Assembly (NCBI GenBank): GCA_022578965.1
Contig: MU400739.1
Coordinates: 1 to 62,160 of the forward strand
Length of the DNA: 62,160 nt
Source: Xylaria sp. FL1777
Lineage: Eukaryota; Ascomycota; Sordariomycetes; Xylariales; Xylariaceae
Direction: 5' to 3'
Below the pieces are notes generated by a model. That model did no database searches and was not told the DNA's origin. It worked only from the letters and a program-made list of their open reading frames with translations. Below, piece after piece: positions 45,685-60,517 of the stretch (its first letter is position 1; each line of letters starts with the position of its first letter). A program made the translations under genes and the position numbers.

Positions 45685-48600
45685 CTTTAATAGCTTTTTA
45701 ATTAATAAAACCTAATATATAAAAACAAATATTAATATAAAAAGTTAAATAATAAACAATTTATAAAATAAACTTTTAAAAGTATACTAAAAAGATATTT
45801 AAAAAACAAGAATGCTAAATAGTATTATATAAGTAAACTTTACTTAATAATTAATAAACTAAATCTAAGTTATACTACTAAAAATAAAAAGTTAAAAATT
45901 AAGTTTAAGAATTTTAAAAACCTTTAAAATTAGCAATATATTAAAACAACAAACTTTAATATTTTTACTAGCTATTTTTATTAAAAAAAAAGCAGTAGCA
46001 AAAAAAAAAAAATTAAGCAGTAGTAATAAAAAAAAACTAATATTAATGCTAGTACTATAAAGCAAATTAGTTGCTTTAACTTAAAGAATAACTTAAATAC
46101 TAAGCGTTATAATCTTTAAATTAGCATAAATATTAGCTATAATAATTAAAGCAGCAATAATAATTGCTATTATAATAACAAATTAAAGTTTTAAACAAAT
46201 AATTATATTATAACTAATGTTAATATTACTACTAGCAAACTTAATGCTTATTTTTATTACTATTATACTTAAAGTAATAATTTAAAATAAAAAACCTAAC
46301 TTTTTACTATTACTACTGCTTTTACTATTAAAATTATTTATAATATTAAAAATATTAAACATTAAAAGTTTTAAACTTATTGCTTTAAAGCTTTATAATA
46401 AATTTATAAATATAAAAGCTTTTTTAATTTATGCTAAACTTTATTTAAAATAGCACTTTATTATTATTATAAAAAAAGATTAAAAAGTAATAATTACTTT
46501 ATAATTTTTATTAAAAAAAGTACTAAAATAGTTTTAATTTATTTTAAAGGATTTTTTAAAAGCTAACAAATTAACTAACTTTAAGCTAAAAACAAAAAAA
46601 ATTTTTAAAAACTATATTAAGTTTAAAAATTAAATAAAAGCATTATTTAAAAACACTTAAAAAGCAAAACACGTAAAAAAAGCATTTTATTGCTTAAAAC
46701 AAACAAAAGCAGCAATAAATTACGCTATAAAATTTAAACAATTAGTAGTAATCTTAAAATTACTTAAGCTTATATTGTTTTATTTATTTTATAGTAAACT
46801 TAAAACTTAAGTTTAAAACAAACTATATAAAATAAATAAACTAGCAAAAATTAATATATATATTAATATAGCTATTATAATTAATTAATAATTATTTAAT
46901 TAGTACTTTAAAACTAAAAAAACTAAAAAAAACAAAAAAAAAAATACTTAAGAAAATATTAAATAAAAATTTAAGCAAATTAATAAAGTTTAAAAATAAT
47001 AACTCTAAAATATATTTAAAATTAAATGTTATAACTATAAAAAGAAAAAACACTTTTAAAAATAATGCTAATTTAAAAAAAAAAACAAAAAAAAAAGCTA
47101 TAAAAAAAAAAAATTTCTTAACTTAAAAAAAAAGTACAAATTATAAAAGTCCAAAACAACAAAAAACAATAAAGCAACTTAAAAAATACGTTTTTAAAGC
47201 AAAAGTATAAAATTATTGTTTTAAGTTAAAATAAAAATATTATACTAAATAAATTTAAATGTTTTATTTATATAAGTTAAAATAAATAAACATATAAATA
47301 CTATTTAAAAGCTTTATAGTTATTAAAACAAATTGCAAAAAAATATATTTATTATATAAACAATTAAAGTTATTTAATATATAACCTAAAAAAATGGTTT
47401 AACTAAAAGTAGCAAATAATAAAAAGTAGTAAATTAATATAACTAATAAACTTATAAAACTATAAAAACTTTAAACTATTAAAGCTTAAAATATAGCTTA
47501 AAAAAAAGTTATATTTAAAAAAATAAAACTATAACTATAAATAGTATAATTATTAAACTAATTATAAACTATTAAAACATTTAGTTATTAAGTAAACTTA
47601 AAAAGATAAAACTTATAAAACTTTAAAATAAAAATAAATAAAATTAAAAGCTATAAAAAACACTATAAAAAAAAAACTAATAAAAATAAACAAAGTATTT
47701 TTATAGCTTAAACTACTTTAAATATAATAAAACAAAAAAGTATTAATAGTTAGCATAAAAACTAATATGTTTTAAAAACTAAAGCTAATAATTTAACTAA
47801 TTATTAAAAGTTATTACTATAATAAAACCATAATAAAAAACAATAATAATATTTTATACTTAAAAAATTTAAAATATAACAAAATATTATAAAATTGCTA
47901 TATAATACATTATTGCTACTAATATTTACTTAATAAATTAAAAAATAATTAGTTTTTTAAATAAATTATAAAAATAAAAATATAAAACTTTTATAAATTA
48001 AAATAGTTAATTATAACTATAATTTATTACAAAAATTTATAAAGATTTATAATATTTAAAAAGAATTTTAATTATACTTATAATATTAGTTCAAAAAAAT
48101 ATAAAAATAACTATTATAAATATTACTAGTTAATTAAAGCATAATTGTACTAAGAAATAGTTACTAAAAGCAAAAAAGCTTAAAAATTGCAATTTAAAGC
48201 TTAACTAAAAGTAAAAACAAAACAAAGCGCAATAATATCTAAAATGCAAAATAAAACAAGCATTTAAATATTTTACAAAAAAAAATCAAAAAATAAAATA
48301 AGCATTTGCTAAAAAAGCAGCAAGTAGCTAAAAAAACTAAAGCTTTATATAAAGTTTAATATAATAACTAGCAAAACTAATTTAAAGTTAAACTTATATA
48401 TTAAAAAAAAAAATATAATACTTTAATTAATTTAAAAGCATAAGCTAATATAATTTTACTTAAAGTAGTAAAATAAAATAAAATTTTTTAAAAATATAAG
48501 CAAAAATCCTAAAAAATTAAAAGATTTAATAAAAGTACTTTTAGCTATAATAACAATTATATATTTAAAAAAACTAAACTTTTTAATATATTTATATAAA

Positions 48601-49367
48601 AATACAAAAAATAAATTATATTAAATATTATTAATATATTTAATTATAATATTATTTTAAGAATATTATAGCTAAAAACTAGCAACTTTTTAATTTAATA
48701 AAAAGCAAAAACTATTAATTAAAAAAGTAAAAAATAAAGCAAGAAAATTAAAAAAATCGCAAAAAAAATTCTGAACAAAATACTAAAAGTATATTACAGA
48801 TTTTATAAACTATTTAAAAAAAAAGAAAAAAAAGAACTTTTTAAACATAGCTTATAAAATTACTACATTTTTATTAAAAAAAAATATTAACTAAAGCTTT
48901 ATTAAGTATACTATATAAGCTTAAATAAAACAAACGCTTTATAAAAATATATTTAAAAAAACCTAATAAAAAGATTTCTAAAAAATTTTTAGTTATTTGC
49001 TAAATATTTTATAGTATTAGTACTTAAAATAAAAGATAAAAAACAACTAATTAATAAAAAAAAAAAACTAATATAATAAATAATAGTTAATTATTAATTA
49101 TTAAACGTAATTATTATTGCAAATAAATATTTTTTTATTTTACTAATAACTATAAAAAAAAACATTAGCTAAACAAAATAGTTTATAGTAGTTAATATTT
49201 TAAATAAATATTATATTATTAAAATAACTAAAAGAAAAAAATAAAAAACTATTATATAAACAATATATAAATTATATAAGTATATAATTATGCTATAAAA
49301 ACTATAAAATATATTAGCTAGCTTTTAATATATAATAATAACAATTTTACGGAAGTTTTTAAACAAA

Positions 49368-50050
49368 TTTATGTTTATTTATTTAAATAATATTTTAATT
49401 TACTTTAAAATACTAAAAAAACATAAAAAACATATAACTTAAGTGTTAAAAATATTTAAACAAGCAAAATTACAACTTAACACAAAAAAGTATATATAAT
49501 ATATATAAAAAATTAACTTTTTAAGATTTATAATTACTTTAAAATAAATATAGATTTAATAGTTAAAAATTAATATAATATAAAACTAAAAAATATTTAA
49601 CTTAGCTATTATTATAAATATATAATAAGTATTAAGATTTTTAAACTATGTTTAAATGTTAATTTAAAACTTTAAAAAAATAGCGTTTTATTTTATAAAG
49701 TATATAAAAAAAAAATATAAAAAAAAATTCTTTTTAATTTTAAAAAAAGCTTAAAAAACTTTTAAAGAACTAAAACTAAAAGTTATTTCTAATTTTGTAG
49801 TTAAACTACTTAATCTATAAAAAAAAAAAAAGCTAAAAATAAATGCTTTAAATAGTATAATTACAGAAGTTTTAAAATAATTAAAAAATAACAAAAAATA
49901 GCACTTAGTAGCTTATTATTTTAAAGCACTACAAAACGTAGCATTATAATACTTTATATATAATAAAGAACTATTTATAATTATTATAGCATTTAAAAAG
50001 TAAAAACTGTTTTTTATAAGAACTATAAAGCTAATTAAAATTTATTTAAA
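49368..50050 (+). pseudogene. Family A (copy 2) reverse transcriptase and RNase H remnant
   Basis: FMFIYLNNILIYF is readable from 49368, with both catalytic Asp codons changed to Asn. The RNase H block follows from about 49900. It carries the same inactivating changes as copies 1 and 3. Confidence 0.78.
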
Positions 50051-50539
50051 TTATTAAAACCTAACAAAATTTATAATTATACAAAAAATTATTAAACAAC
50101 ATAAAAATTAAATAGTTTTTTTTTTTAAATTTAACTTTAAAATATGCTACATTAAAAAAAAAGAAAACATTTAAGCAAATATACTTAGCTAACAAAGTTA
50201 AAAAGAATTTAAAGTTTTAAAAAAAAACATTTAAGTATTATATTCTTAAAAAAATAAAAGCTTAAAAGTTAAAATTATACTTAAAAACTTTATAAATATA
50301 TAGCTATAATAAGCTTATAACTTAAAAAAGTTAGCAAAACTACAAAAACATAAAAAATTAAAGAAAAACAAGCTAATATATAAACATAAAGTTTATTTAC
50401 TAAAATTCTTATAAAACAAGTTTATTAAAAAATTTTATAAACACTTATTATATAAACACTAGAAAGCAATAAAAATAGTTAAATAACTATAGAAAAAATA
50501 CGATTTTTTAGAACTATAAAACATAGTTAAATCTATTAT

Positions 50540-50990
50540 AAAAAAGTGCAATATTTGCAACAAAGCTAAAATAGCTTAATATAAGCTTTATAAACTGCTA
50601 TAATTTATATAAATATTTAAACAAGCATAGCATACTATTGCTTAAAATTTTATTATAGCACTACTTTTATTAACTGATTTAATTATAAAAGTATAATATA
50701 ATAAAATATAAGTTATTATTAATAGATTTACTAAGTATGCTTACTTTTTACTGTTTAAAAAAATATAACAGCTAAATAACTTATATACGCTTTTATATGC
50801 TAATATTTAAATAAACATAAATTACTAAAAAAAATTGTTTTAAACTAAAATAAATTGTTTATTTTTAAGTTTAAAACTAGTTTTTTTAAACTTATTAGTA
50901 TTAAATTAAAGTTTTTAACTGCTTATTACTTATAAATAAATAAACAAACAAAAAAATTAAACTAAATATTAAAACAATATTTATAAAGTT
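50540..50990 (+). pseudogene. Family A (copy 2) integrase remnant
   Basis: C-N-I-C of the zinc-binding domain is intact at 50547-50558. The catalytic core follows with the stop pattern described for copy 1, including Asn at the second catalytic Asp. It helps to show which positions are ancestral. Confidence 0.76.
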
Positions 50991-51779
50991 ATATTAACTA
51001 CTAATAAAACAATTAAATAAAACTATTATTAATAGCACAAATTTTATATAATATATTAACAAACAAAAATATAAACATATTTTTATATAAAGCTATTTAT
51101 AAATAGCAAGCAACTATTAAAAAACAAAAAAAAACATTAATAAAAGCACTTATTATTTTAACTATAATACTTTAAGCAAAAATTATTGCAATAAAAATTA
51201 AAATGCTATAAGTTAAATTATAACTATGCTTTTAATTTTTACAACAATAAATATTAGTATACTATAACAAAAAACAAACTAAAAAACTAACCTTTAAAAA
51301 AAAAAACAAAGTTTATTTATTATAATAAAAACAAAATACAAACATTAATATTCTTTAAATTAAAATAAAATAACTAAGCAATAAATTAAAATTTAAAAAA
51401 CTTGGCCTTTTTAAAATTAAAAAAGTTATTTTATTTATTAACTATAAGCTATTATTACTAAAAAATATATAAATTTACTTTATTTTTTATATTTTTTTAC
51501 TAAAACTAGCATTTATTAAAATACTTATTAAAACATAACTAAAAATAAAAATAAATTAAAACATTTATAAAGTTAAAAATATATTAAATTCTTGTTAAAA
51601 CAATAGTAACTTAAAATATTTTATTAAATAAAAGAAATATTTATATGCTAATAATACTTAAAAGCTTAAAAAATACTTAAAAACTGCTAAAGTAGTTATA
51701 AATTAGTTTTATTGCTAATATTTTAACTGCTTAAAACTAAAGAAAAAAAATCGACTTTAAAAAAAACGCTTAAAAAGTT

Positions 51780-52169
51780 TTAATTAAACTTAAATAAAGC
51801 AGCTTGCGCTGCTTTAGCTTGCTTTTTTTGTTGTTTTTGCTTTTTTATTAATGTTTTTTGTTTTTTTTTAATACGCTTTATTTTATTTAATTTATTTAAA
51901 AACTAAAGCTTTTGCTAAACTATTTTTATACTTTTTGCTTTTAAAAAACGTTTTTGTATGTAAAGCTAAGCTAACTTGCTTAAAACAAAATTAAAGCTAT
52001 TTTAAGCTTGTTTTAATTTCTTTTAAACTAAAAATAGCTGTTATTTTATTTGCTTTTTTTTTTTTTTAAAACAACAGTATTTAAAAACTATGTTATTAAT
52101 TAAATTAATTAGAACTTCTGATTTATTGCAAAAGCAATTAGTATATATGCATTTAAAATAATAAAACAT
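51780..52169 (-). pseudogene. Decayed antisense ORF at the 3' end of family A (copy 2)
   Basis: 390 bp on the minus strand from ATG at 52169. The position corresponding to an internal stop in copy 1 (26885) is here a Gln codon, so the frame reads on to the shared stop at 51780. This supports 51780 (26861 in copy 1) as the original end. Two Cys codons of the N-terminal cluster have become Tyr. Confidence 0.6.
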
Positions 52170-52395
52170 ATTATTTGTTATTTTGCACGTTAATAACTAA
52201 TTAAAGCAGCAAAAGCAAAGCATAACTTTATAGCTAGTAAAATTAATAAAAAAAGCAAAAATAAATCTTTGCTTTGTTTTAAATAAGCAGTTAGTTTTTT
52301 TAATATGCTTTAATATTATAACATATAAAAAAAAAAGAAAAAAAGAATACTTACAGAAAATTATTAAAACAACAATTTTAAAAAAAAGGAAATAA

Positions 52396-52890
52396 TATTA
52401 TAAAATTAGCACAAAAGTAGCTTTTAAAGCAGCTTAATGCTTTTATATATATTATGCATTTTTTTTTTTGCTAGCTAAAGCTAAAATTACGTAACAACTT
52501 ATTTAGCTTATTAAGCTTATAGTAATTTAAAGCTTATTAAGCTTACAGTAATTTAAAGCTTACTAAGCTTATAGTAATTTAATGCTTATTAAACCTGCAA
52601 TAATTTAAAAAAAGTTATTACTTTTTTTATTTTTTTTTTGTTTATATAATTATGCACTTTTTATATTTAGTTATTTACTTAGTTTTAGCTTTTTAGCTAT
52701 TAATTTTTTTATAATTGCTAAGCACTAATATACTTATTACTTTTAATCTCTTAAAATCTTTATTAATGCATAATAATAAAAGTACTCTAAAAACCTCCTT
52801 AACGAACTATTGTTAAAAATCCTATTATTACCTGCAAATCAAAACTTTAAAGGCAAACCTGTTATATTAATATATAACAGGTTTATTACA
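52396..52890 (+). repeat. Family A LTR 6 (3' LTR of copy 2)
   Basis: 495 bp, ending TTATTACA. This is the only A LTR whose terminal CA is preserved, so it defines the LTR end. The 28-bp palindrome is perfect here. Confidence 0.9.
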
Positions 52891-52895
52891 ATAAA

Positions 52896-53132
52896 CTGCT
52901 TTTATATTATTGCAATTTTTGCTAAGTTTGCTTTAATACTATTATAAAAAACATTAAAACTAAAAAAAATACTAAAATTTATAAAAAGCAATATTTTTAA
53001 TATATTAACTATTATATTATATTTAATTAATTATGTAAATAATAAACAATAATACTTATATAGCTATTTTTTTATTTTAGCTTAAATATAAATATTATTA
53101 AATAAGCTAGTTAATTATGTATAAAAAGGTTT
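52896..53132. other. Unassigned AT-rich sequence F, second segment
   Basis: 237 bp between A copy 2 and B copy 2, with no recognisable content. It ends in GGTTT, the target duplicated by B copy 2. Confidence 0.5.
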
Positions 53133-53420
53133 TGTTAAAATAACTGGTTATTAGTTATAACTCCTATGTATAGTATATACGATAGGTTTTGTATAAAGAC
53201 TACTTTGTGCGAGGGCTATTGTATGAACCGAGGTAATCTTGGTGTTAGCTTAGCTCGTACGCTAGCAAAGTTCTTATACATAAAAAAAGAACCTTTGCTT
53301 TGTACGAACTTTTTTTTCTTTTAAACATATAAAATATAAACAGCTTACAATATAAAGATTATTATACTTTGTTTTAGCACATATATATTAAACGTATAAT
53401 TATATAAAGCTTATTTAATA
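53133..53420 (+). repeat. Family B 5' LTR, copy 2
   Basis: 288 bp, TGTTAAAATAACTGG to TTATTTAATA. Compared with the 3' LTR its end CA has become TA. Confidence 0.9.
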
Positions 53421-56400
53421 CTAATTAGTAGTTATATTTGCACTTTTAACTTACTTGCAATAAACTATAAATTAGCTAAAGTAATAACGGAGTTATATAA
53501 CATACTTTTATTTTAACCTATTAAAAAAAGATTTGTTTTTTGTATTACGTTTGTTTTTCTTTTAATGTACGGATATATTGTTTAGTTTACTTTTTTTAAT
53601 TAGCTAAAGTAAGCACGTATAAAAAAGAAAAAGAAAAAATCTAATTTATTTACGTATAAAAACTAGACTTTTAACTTGTTTGTTAGTACTAAAAACAAAA
53701 TAAAAAAAATAGCAAGCAACTTTGCTACTTTTTAACTATATTGCTATATAAACATTAAGCAATACATTAATTATACTATTATATAAAAGTAAAACAGCAA
53801 CTTATATAACTTAAATATAAAATTAAATATATTATATAATTTAGTTAAATTTACTATATTTTAAAAAAACAAACAACTATTTATAACGTTTTTAAAGTTA
53901 AGGCTAGTTATTTTTACGTATAAAAATTTAGCTAAAAACGTTTTAATAAGCGCATAATAAATAAATATTTAGATTAATTTTAAAATATAAAGCTAAAAAA
54001 TCGATTTTAGTTATGCAACTAAAATTGAGCTAAATACTAAGCTAGCATTTTATTATACTAACTATTTATATTTCTGTAAACTATTGAACTACTTTTAAAA
54101 AAAGTTTGCTAAGACTTTTAGAAAATAAACAAAAGATTATTTCTGAAAAATTTATTAAAGCATATAAAGCGCTTTGCTTAAAAACTTTAAGTTAAAAAAA
54201 ATCTACTTTATATTAAGAACAACTATAATTTAAAAGCTTATAAAAATAGCTTATAGAAACTTTATAATTAAAAAATTAAAAAAACTATTAAATATTTGTT
54301 ATATAACGACTATTTAACTATTAGCAACATTTTTAATATTAAGCTAACAGCTGAATATTTTTTTGTACAATAGTTAGAACTTTTTAAACTATTTATATAC
54401 TAAATTACTTTTTAAAGACCTAAGTTTTAACGTATAATTTTAAACGTAATAATATAAACATTAACTACAATTAATTTAGCTAAGTATTAAACATTAGAAT
54501 TTTTTTAAGCTGTTTAATTTTTGTATAACAAAAGTAAACTACAAACTGATTTTTTAATTAGTATATAAATACTTTGTTTAGCATTATTTACTACGAATAT
54601 TAAAGCAAAAAACATATGTTTATATAATACTAAATTTAGCTGTTAAAAGCATGTTTTTTAACTTATTTTTAACGAAGTTTATATAAAACAGATTTATATT
54701 TCTTAATAAATATATTGCTTTTTAAAAAAGCTAGAACTTAAGCCGGAACTATATAAGCAAACTATATAACTTATTATATAATAAGGCTTATTTATTTATT
54801 GCTGCTTGCTAACGTATTAAAATTACAAAAAACTAATACTACGCTATATTTCTATATATTTTAGAAAGTTATACAAAGAACTTTTTTATTAACTGCATTA
54901 GTTTAAATAAAACTTAAAGTAAAATATACTATATAATAAATACTTATTTTAATACTAATATAAACTATAGCTAATATTAAGCTAACTAAATAATAGTTTT
55001 TTTTATATAAATAAAAAAAAAGAACTTAAACTTAGCTTTGTACGAAGTACTTAAATTAATGCTTAATAAGCTTAAAAAAGTATAACAAATATTTAGCGCT
55101 AACTATTAAAGCAAAATTTAACTAAGTATAAATGTTGCATAAATATATTAAAGCGTACTAAAGTTAGCTATAACGTTAATTTTTTAAAAACTTATGTGCA
55201 AAAGATTTTTTGCTAACTTATAAGCATGCTTATATATAGCATTAAATAGTATAGCAAAAACTTTTATATAAAAAAACAATAAGTTATACTTTATAAACTA
55301 AAGATATAATTATAGCTATATAAAAAACTAATAACTTAAATTTATATTAAAGTTATTAAGTTAACTAATTAAATAGCTAAGCTACTTTTAAAGCTATAAC
55401 TAAAAAAACTAGAACTTTTATATAAATAAAAAATGTTTTGTTTGCTAAAAGAAAAGCTGCTAGTTAACATGCTACACTTTTTAAAAAAAAGCTTATGTAA
55501 AAAACGTATTTTTTAATTTATATAAAATAATCTATAGCTAAAAACCTACTTTAGAAAAATTCTTTTTATATATAGCAAAATGCAAAAAATATTTAGAGTT
55601 AAACAATAGTGCTAAAAATATTAATAAAGAATTTAGTAATTAAACTACTTAGTATTTAATAAATAGCGCATTTTTTTATTATATAACAAAAGAAAACATT
55701 TAAAACTATAAAACAACAGTGCTATATAATTAGTTTATATTAAGCAATTATTATTATATGAACTACTAAAGTAAACTTTAAAATACTAGTGCTTTTAATT
55801 ATTTAATAGTAAAAAAAGCTTAATTAAAAGCATACCTTTAAATATATCTTTATATAAAAATTAGTTAAACTTTAAGTAGTACTTATATTTATTTTAGCAG
55901 AAATAATACTATAAATGTTATAAGCACTATATGAATAAAAAACGCCTTTAGTATAACTATATATTATATTTTAAATATTTTTACTTTTTTTTTATTTTTA
56001 TTAAAAAACGCTAACTGCTTAAAAGTATACTTTAATAACACAAAAAACGTTATTATATAATAAAACAAAAAGATTATTTTTGTTGTATAAAAATAAAAAC
56101 ACTTGTTTTTTAATACTAGCTTGTATAAAGCAAGTTTATACTTTATAAAAATAAAACTCTAAAAGCTTTATAAACGCTTTAAATACCTTTATATAAAAAA
56201 ACTATATAATATGCTTAGTTATATAAGCTATAATATTAATTATTTTGCTTTAAAAAAGATCTAAAAGTTTTATTATTATTACTAATTGTATAACTAAGCA
56301 TTTTGTTGTTTTAAATTTACAATTAAAAATAACTATAACTTTAATTATAAAGTTATAATTAATACTATATAAATAAACAATAAGCAAGTTTTATATGTAA

Positions 56401-58337
56401 TTAATGTAGCTATATTATTTTAAGCAGCTATATTTTTAAAATTTATGTTTGTATAAAACGCTTAAAAAGCTTTATATAAGTGCTAAATTAATATATATTA
56501 AAGACCTTTAGATTATATTATATATAACCCTAGTATAAACTTTTTGTTTAAAAAATTTTAAAACTAAGCTAAAATTATAAGTATAAAATATTAGAAAATG
56601 CTTATTAAAGCTTACTAAGCTATTAATAAAATAAAAAAAGCATATAAACTTTTTTGTTATATGTATAATATATTAAAAGCTAAACTAGATTATTATATAA
56701 AAAATAAATTAATTTTATAAATAGCAATTAAAGCTTTAAATAATATTATAAGGCTTAATGGCTTAGTTTTAACGCTTTTTATATTTAAAGCATATTTAAG
56801 GGTTAATTAAGACTTTTTTCTTTCGCTAAATATTGTATAAAAAGCTAAGGCAGTTAAAAAAGCTATAAAAATGCTTCGCAAAAAACAAGCAAAAGTTAAA
56901 ATTAGCTATACGATTTACAAATGTAATAAGCTAGCTTTATACGAAGTATTATTTTTATTACTACGTAGTAAAGTCCTTATATAGCATAAAAAGCAAAGCT
57001 AAAAAAAACCGTACAAAATATAATCAATTAAAAAACCTAACATAATTATTAATTTTATAAACAGCTTAATCTGCTTTAAATAAACATAAGTTAAGCTATA
57101 TTACTATATAATTAAATATACTTTAGCAAATAATAAAAAAGAAAACATAACTGCTATAAAACTAGCTATAAAACTAGCTATATAAAAAAAACGCAAAAAA
57201 CTTAAAAAGGCTAAAAACTTTTTTATAGCGTTTGTATAAAACATTAGCAACTTATTTTTAACTTTAAAAAAAAAACAAAACTATGCTTTAGTAATAAAGT
57301 TATATAAAAACAGCATTATTAGCACTTTTAGCGCTTTGTTTAAAGAATTAAACGCTATAAAAATTAATAATTTTGTTATATGAAATATTTTCTAGTTTGT
57401 AAAATATAATCCAAACAAATATAGTAACACCTAGATTTTCAGGTTTTGCTTTGTACAAAAAATCAAAAAAAAAACAACTAAACTATACAAAAAGTTTAAA
57501 TTAGTTATATAAAGCTATAATAATACAAAAAAAAAAACCATACTAATTTAATTACTAATAATTTAGCAAATAAGCTAATAGCTATTGCTAGCTTTAAGCC
57601 TTTTGCTAATTTAAGACTTTAATGCTTTAAGCAAGCTTTAAGATATTATATAAGCATATATATAATTAAAAAACAAGCTTGCATAAAAGATCCTTATATA
57701 ATTACTTTTTAAACTTGTTTTAAAATATTTTAAAAAAACAATTATATAAATTGTATAACTATTATATAGCTTAGCTAAATTAAAACTATATTAGTTTAAG
57801 ACTTACTACTAATATTACTGTAAAAAACTTAGTATAATAGTTTTTATGTATAATTTATATTTATTGTTTACATTAGGACTTTTGTATAAATTTAGCATTA
57901 CAGGTTTATAAATAAATAATATGTTTAGCTTTATTACACCTGAATTTTTAGCAAAAGAAAAACGTAAGTTATATAAAGCAAAGTTTTGTATAAAGCTAAA
58001 AAACACTTTATAACAAAATTACTTTATTAAGTTTAACAATAATTAAGTTACTTTTTTGTACAAAAAAAATATAATGCTTATGCAAAAAAGCTAAGCAAAC
58101 TAATTAGCTTTAATTAACTTTTATACAAAAAATGCTATATAGCAATATGTTTTTTAATGTGTACGTAGCGCTTATATAAGCAGCATTTATTAACTAAAAG
58201 CTGCATATAACTTTGTAGCTACTGCTTAAGTAACTAACTTAGCACTAACAAATGTTAAAAATTTAAACTATAAGGTTAAATAGCAAATAAATAATTATAA
58301 CTGCAGATTAATATTTGTACTTTTAAACTTAAGCTAT

Positions 58338-58610
58338 ATAAAACTATTTATTTTTACGAATAGTTTATTTGCAAATAATACTAATATAACTTTATAACTT
58401 AAATTTATTATTATACTTGCAATAAAGCACTATATAAAAGAAAACTTAGCTTTTAAAATTAAAAGAAACATTATATATTAGAACTTTAATAAGTATAAGC
58501 AAGTAACGCAAAATATGCTAGCTAATAAATTATATAGCATAATAAATAGCTTTAATAGCACTATAGCTCTTTATATAACGCTTTAAAAAATTATAGCTAT
58601 GCTAGGAATA
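58338..58610 (+). pseudogene. Family B (copy 2) RNase H remnant
   Basis: Collinear with 18671-18940 in copy 1. FAN and the block leading to MLAS-like residues are readable; the FVDG-like motif is degraded differently (Thr-Asn-Ser). Catalytic residues are lost through transitions. Confidence 0.62.
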
Positions 58611-59654
58611 CTTTTAATTTTTACTGTATTATATTTAAACTTAAAATTATTATATAACTATTTAGTAAAGCTAAAAACTACTTAGAAAAAACGCCTTATA
58701 ATTAATATTATATTACTTAAAAAGTTATATAAAAAAAGAAAGATTTTTAAAGTATAATAAATTAACAGTAAAAATAATCTAGCTAATGCGTTTATAAAAA
58801 AAACATTAAACTAAGCACTAAAAACTTTAGTATTTATAAACCGGCTAACTGTATAAATAAAAATATTTATAGAAAAAAAGTAAAAACAACCTTTATACAA
58901 ACAAATTAAAAAAAAAAAAAAAGTTAAAAAAATATTTTTGTACAAAAATTATTACAATAATTATACAATAAATAAAAAAGCAACAAGCAAATATATTTAA
59001 CTTTAAAAAAAACACTAAAAACTATAAAACATTATAAATCTTATATTTTTTTCTGTACGATTATTTTTTAAGCTATATATAAGTGCTTAATATTCTTTTT
59101 TACTTTTTTTATTAAACTACTATATAACATTTAACTTTTTTTTATTTAGTTAAGTATAATAATTATAACAAGTATTATGCAATTGCTAAACGTACGTAAT
59201 ATATATATTACTTTAAAATCTTATTACTTATTAATAACCTTAAAATAAAAAGCTTTTATAGTTTATATAAGTATTTTAGCTATATAAAGCAACTATAATG
59301 CTACGCAACTAAATAAGTACTACATAAAAGTAGCTTTTATAATAAATTATTTAAGCTATAATAAAAGCAATTAAAGCATTATGCAAAATTTAAACTTTAA
59401 TATTAACTAAAGGCATTAATATAACTTAAAACTTGTTATTTTTTATATAACAAATAATTATTAGCAAATTACTTAAACAATAAGCTATACAAAAAGAAAT
59501 AAATATATATATTTACATATAATAACTAAAAAAACAATTAATTGCTAAAATTACTAATTAGTAGTTATATAACGTTATAACCACTATTTTAGTTTATAAC
59601 ATAAAGCTAGCAACTATTAATGTTATACTATAATAAAGCAGCTATTATATAAAT

Positions 59655-59740
59655 ATATATATGTATATATATAAGTATATATATAAAAATAATTAAATAT
59701 AAAGCTGTTATAAGTATATATATATATATATAAAGCAGCT
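59655..59740. repeat. TA-rich microsatellite
   Basis: Clustered (TA)n runs, roughly ATATATATGTATATATATAA then TATATATATATATATA, inside the noncoding 3' part of B copy 2. Confidence 0.7.
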
Positions 59741-60224
59741 AATAGTAAAATAAGCAGCTATATAAAATAAAAAGTTTAAAGATATAAAAGCAACAAAAAG
59801 CACTGCAGAATTTAAGCTTTTTTTATAAACGAAGCCTAGCTTTTATACTTTAGTATATTACTAAATTTACTGCTATACAAAAAAGAAACCTTTAATTAAC
59901 CTCGGTATAAATTGCTTACTGCTAATATTTTACTTTATATTATTAGCTAACATTAATTAGCTATATAACAATAAAAACAAAGGACTTTAATTATGCTAGC
60001 AATAATTAAACCGCATAAAAGTTTAAATGCTTTATTTAAAAAGTAACTATTTTTAAACTTAGGCTTTATATAACTACAGAGTTTAAAAAAAGCAAATATA
60101 TAAGCAACCCTTTTTTTATAAAAGCTAAAGTATTAAATGTTTAACTTTTTATAGAGCTATTCTTTTTTATTTCTTTTAAATAGCATTATATAAAAAGAAT
60201 TGCAACCAAAAAAAAAATAGCTAG

Positions 60225-60512
60225 TGTTAAAATAACTAGTTATTAGTTGTAACTTCTATGTATAGTACGTATAATAGGTTTTGCACGAAAACCACTTTGT
60301 GCAAGGGCTATTGCATAAACCGAGGTAATCTTAGTGTTAGCTTAGCTTGTACGCTAGCAAAGTTTTTATACATAAAAGGGGAACCTTTGCTTCGTACGAA
60401 CTTTTTTTTTTTTTAAACATACAAAACATAAATAGCTTATAATACAAAGATTATTGTACTTTGTTTTAGCACATATATGTTAAACGTACAATCGTATAAA
60501 GCTTATTTAACA
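60225..60512 (+). repeat. Family B 3' LTR, copy 2
   Basis: 288 bp, TGTTAAAATAACTAG to TTATTTAACA. It has intact TGTTA...TAACA inverted ends and is preceded by a purine-rich A-run (60208-60218) that could be the polypurine tract. Confidence 0.9.
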
Positions 60513-60517
60513 GGTTT

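Larger units (their letters stand above)
45190..52890 (+). mobile_element. Family A Ty3/gypsy retrotransposon, copy 2 (complete, hypermutated)
   Basis: A 7701-bp element with LTR 5 (45190-45684), LTR 6 (52396-52890) and a perfect 5-bp ATAAA duplication. It is the only structurally complete A copy and the best reference for the family. Its 5' internal part contains about 290 bp (near 45865-46160) missing from copy 1. Remnants in order: RT box YLNN at 49380-49391, RNase H to about 50040, integrase about 50540-50990 (both zinc-site Cys intact), antisense ORF 51780-52169, polypurine tract, LTR 6. Long T or A runs differ in length between copies; other differences are mostly transitions. Confidence 0.9.
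53133..60512 (+). mobile_element. Family B Ty1/copia retrotransposon, copy 2 (complete, mutated)
   Basis: 7380 bp with 288-bp LTRs (53133-53420 and 60225-60512) and a perfect GGTTT target duplication (53128-53132 and 60513-60517). The internal region is 6804 bp. An RNase H remnant near 58338-58610 supports a Ty1/copia assignment. The two LTRs differ by scattered transitions and the element is less mutated than B copy 1, so it may be younger or less exposed. About 1.1 kb follows the RNase H region before the 3' LTR and shows no coding signal. The minus-strand ORF at 57815-58006 is spurious. Confidence 0.87.
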
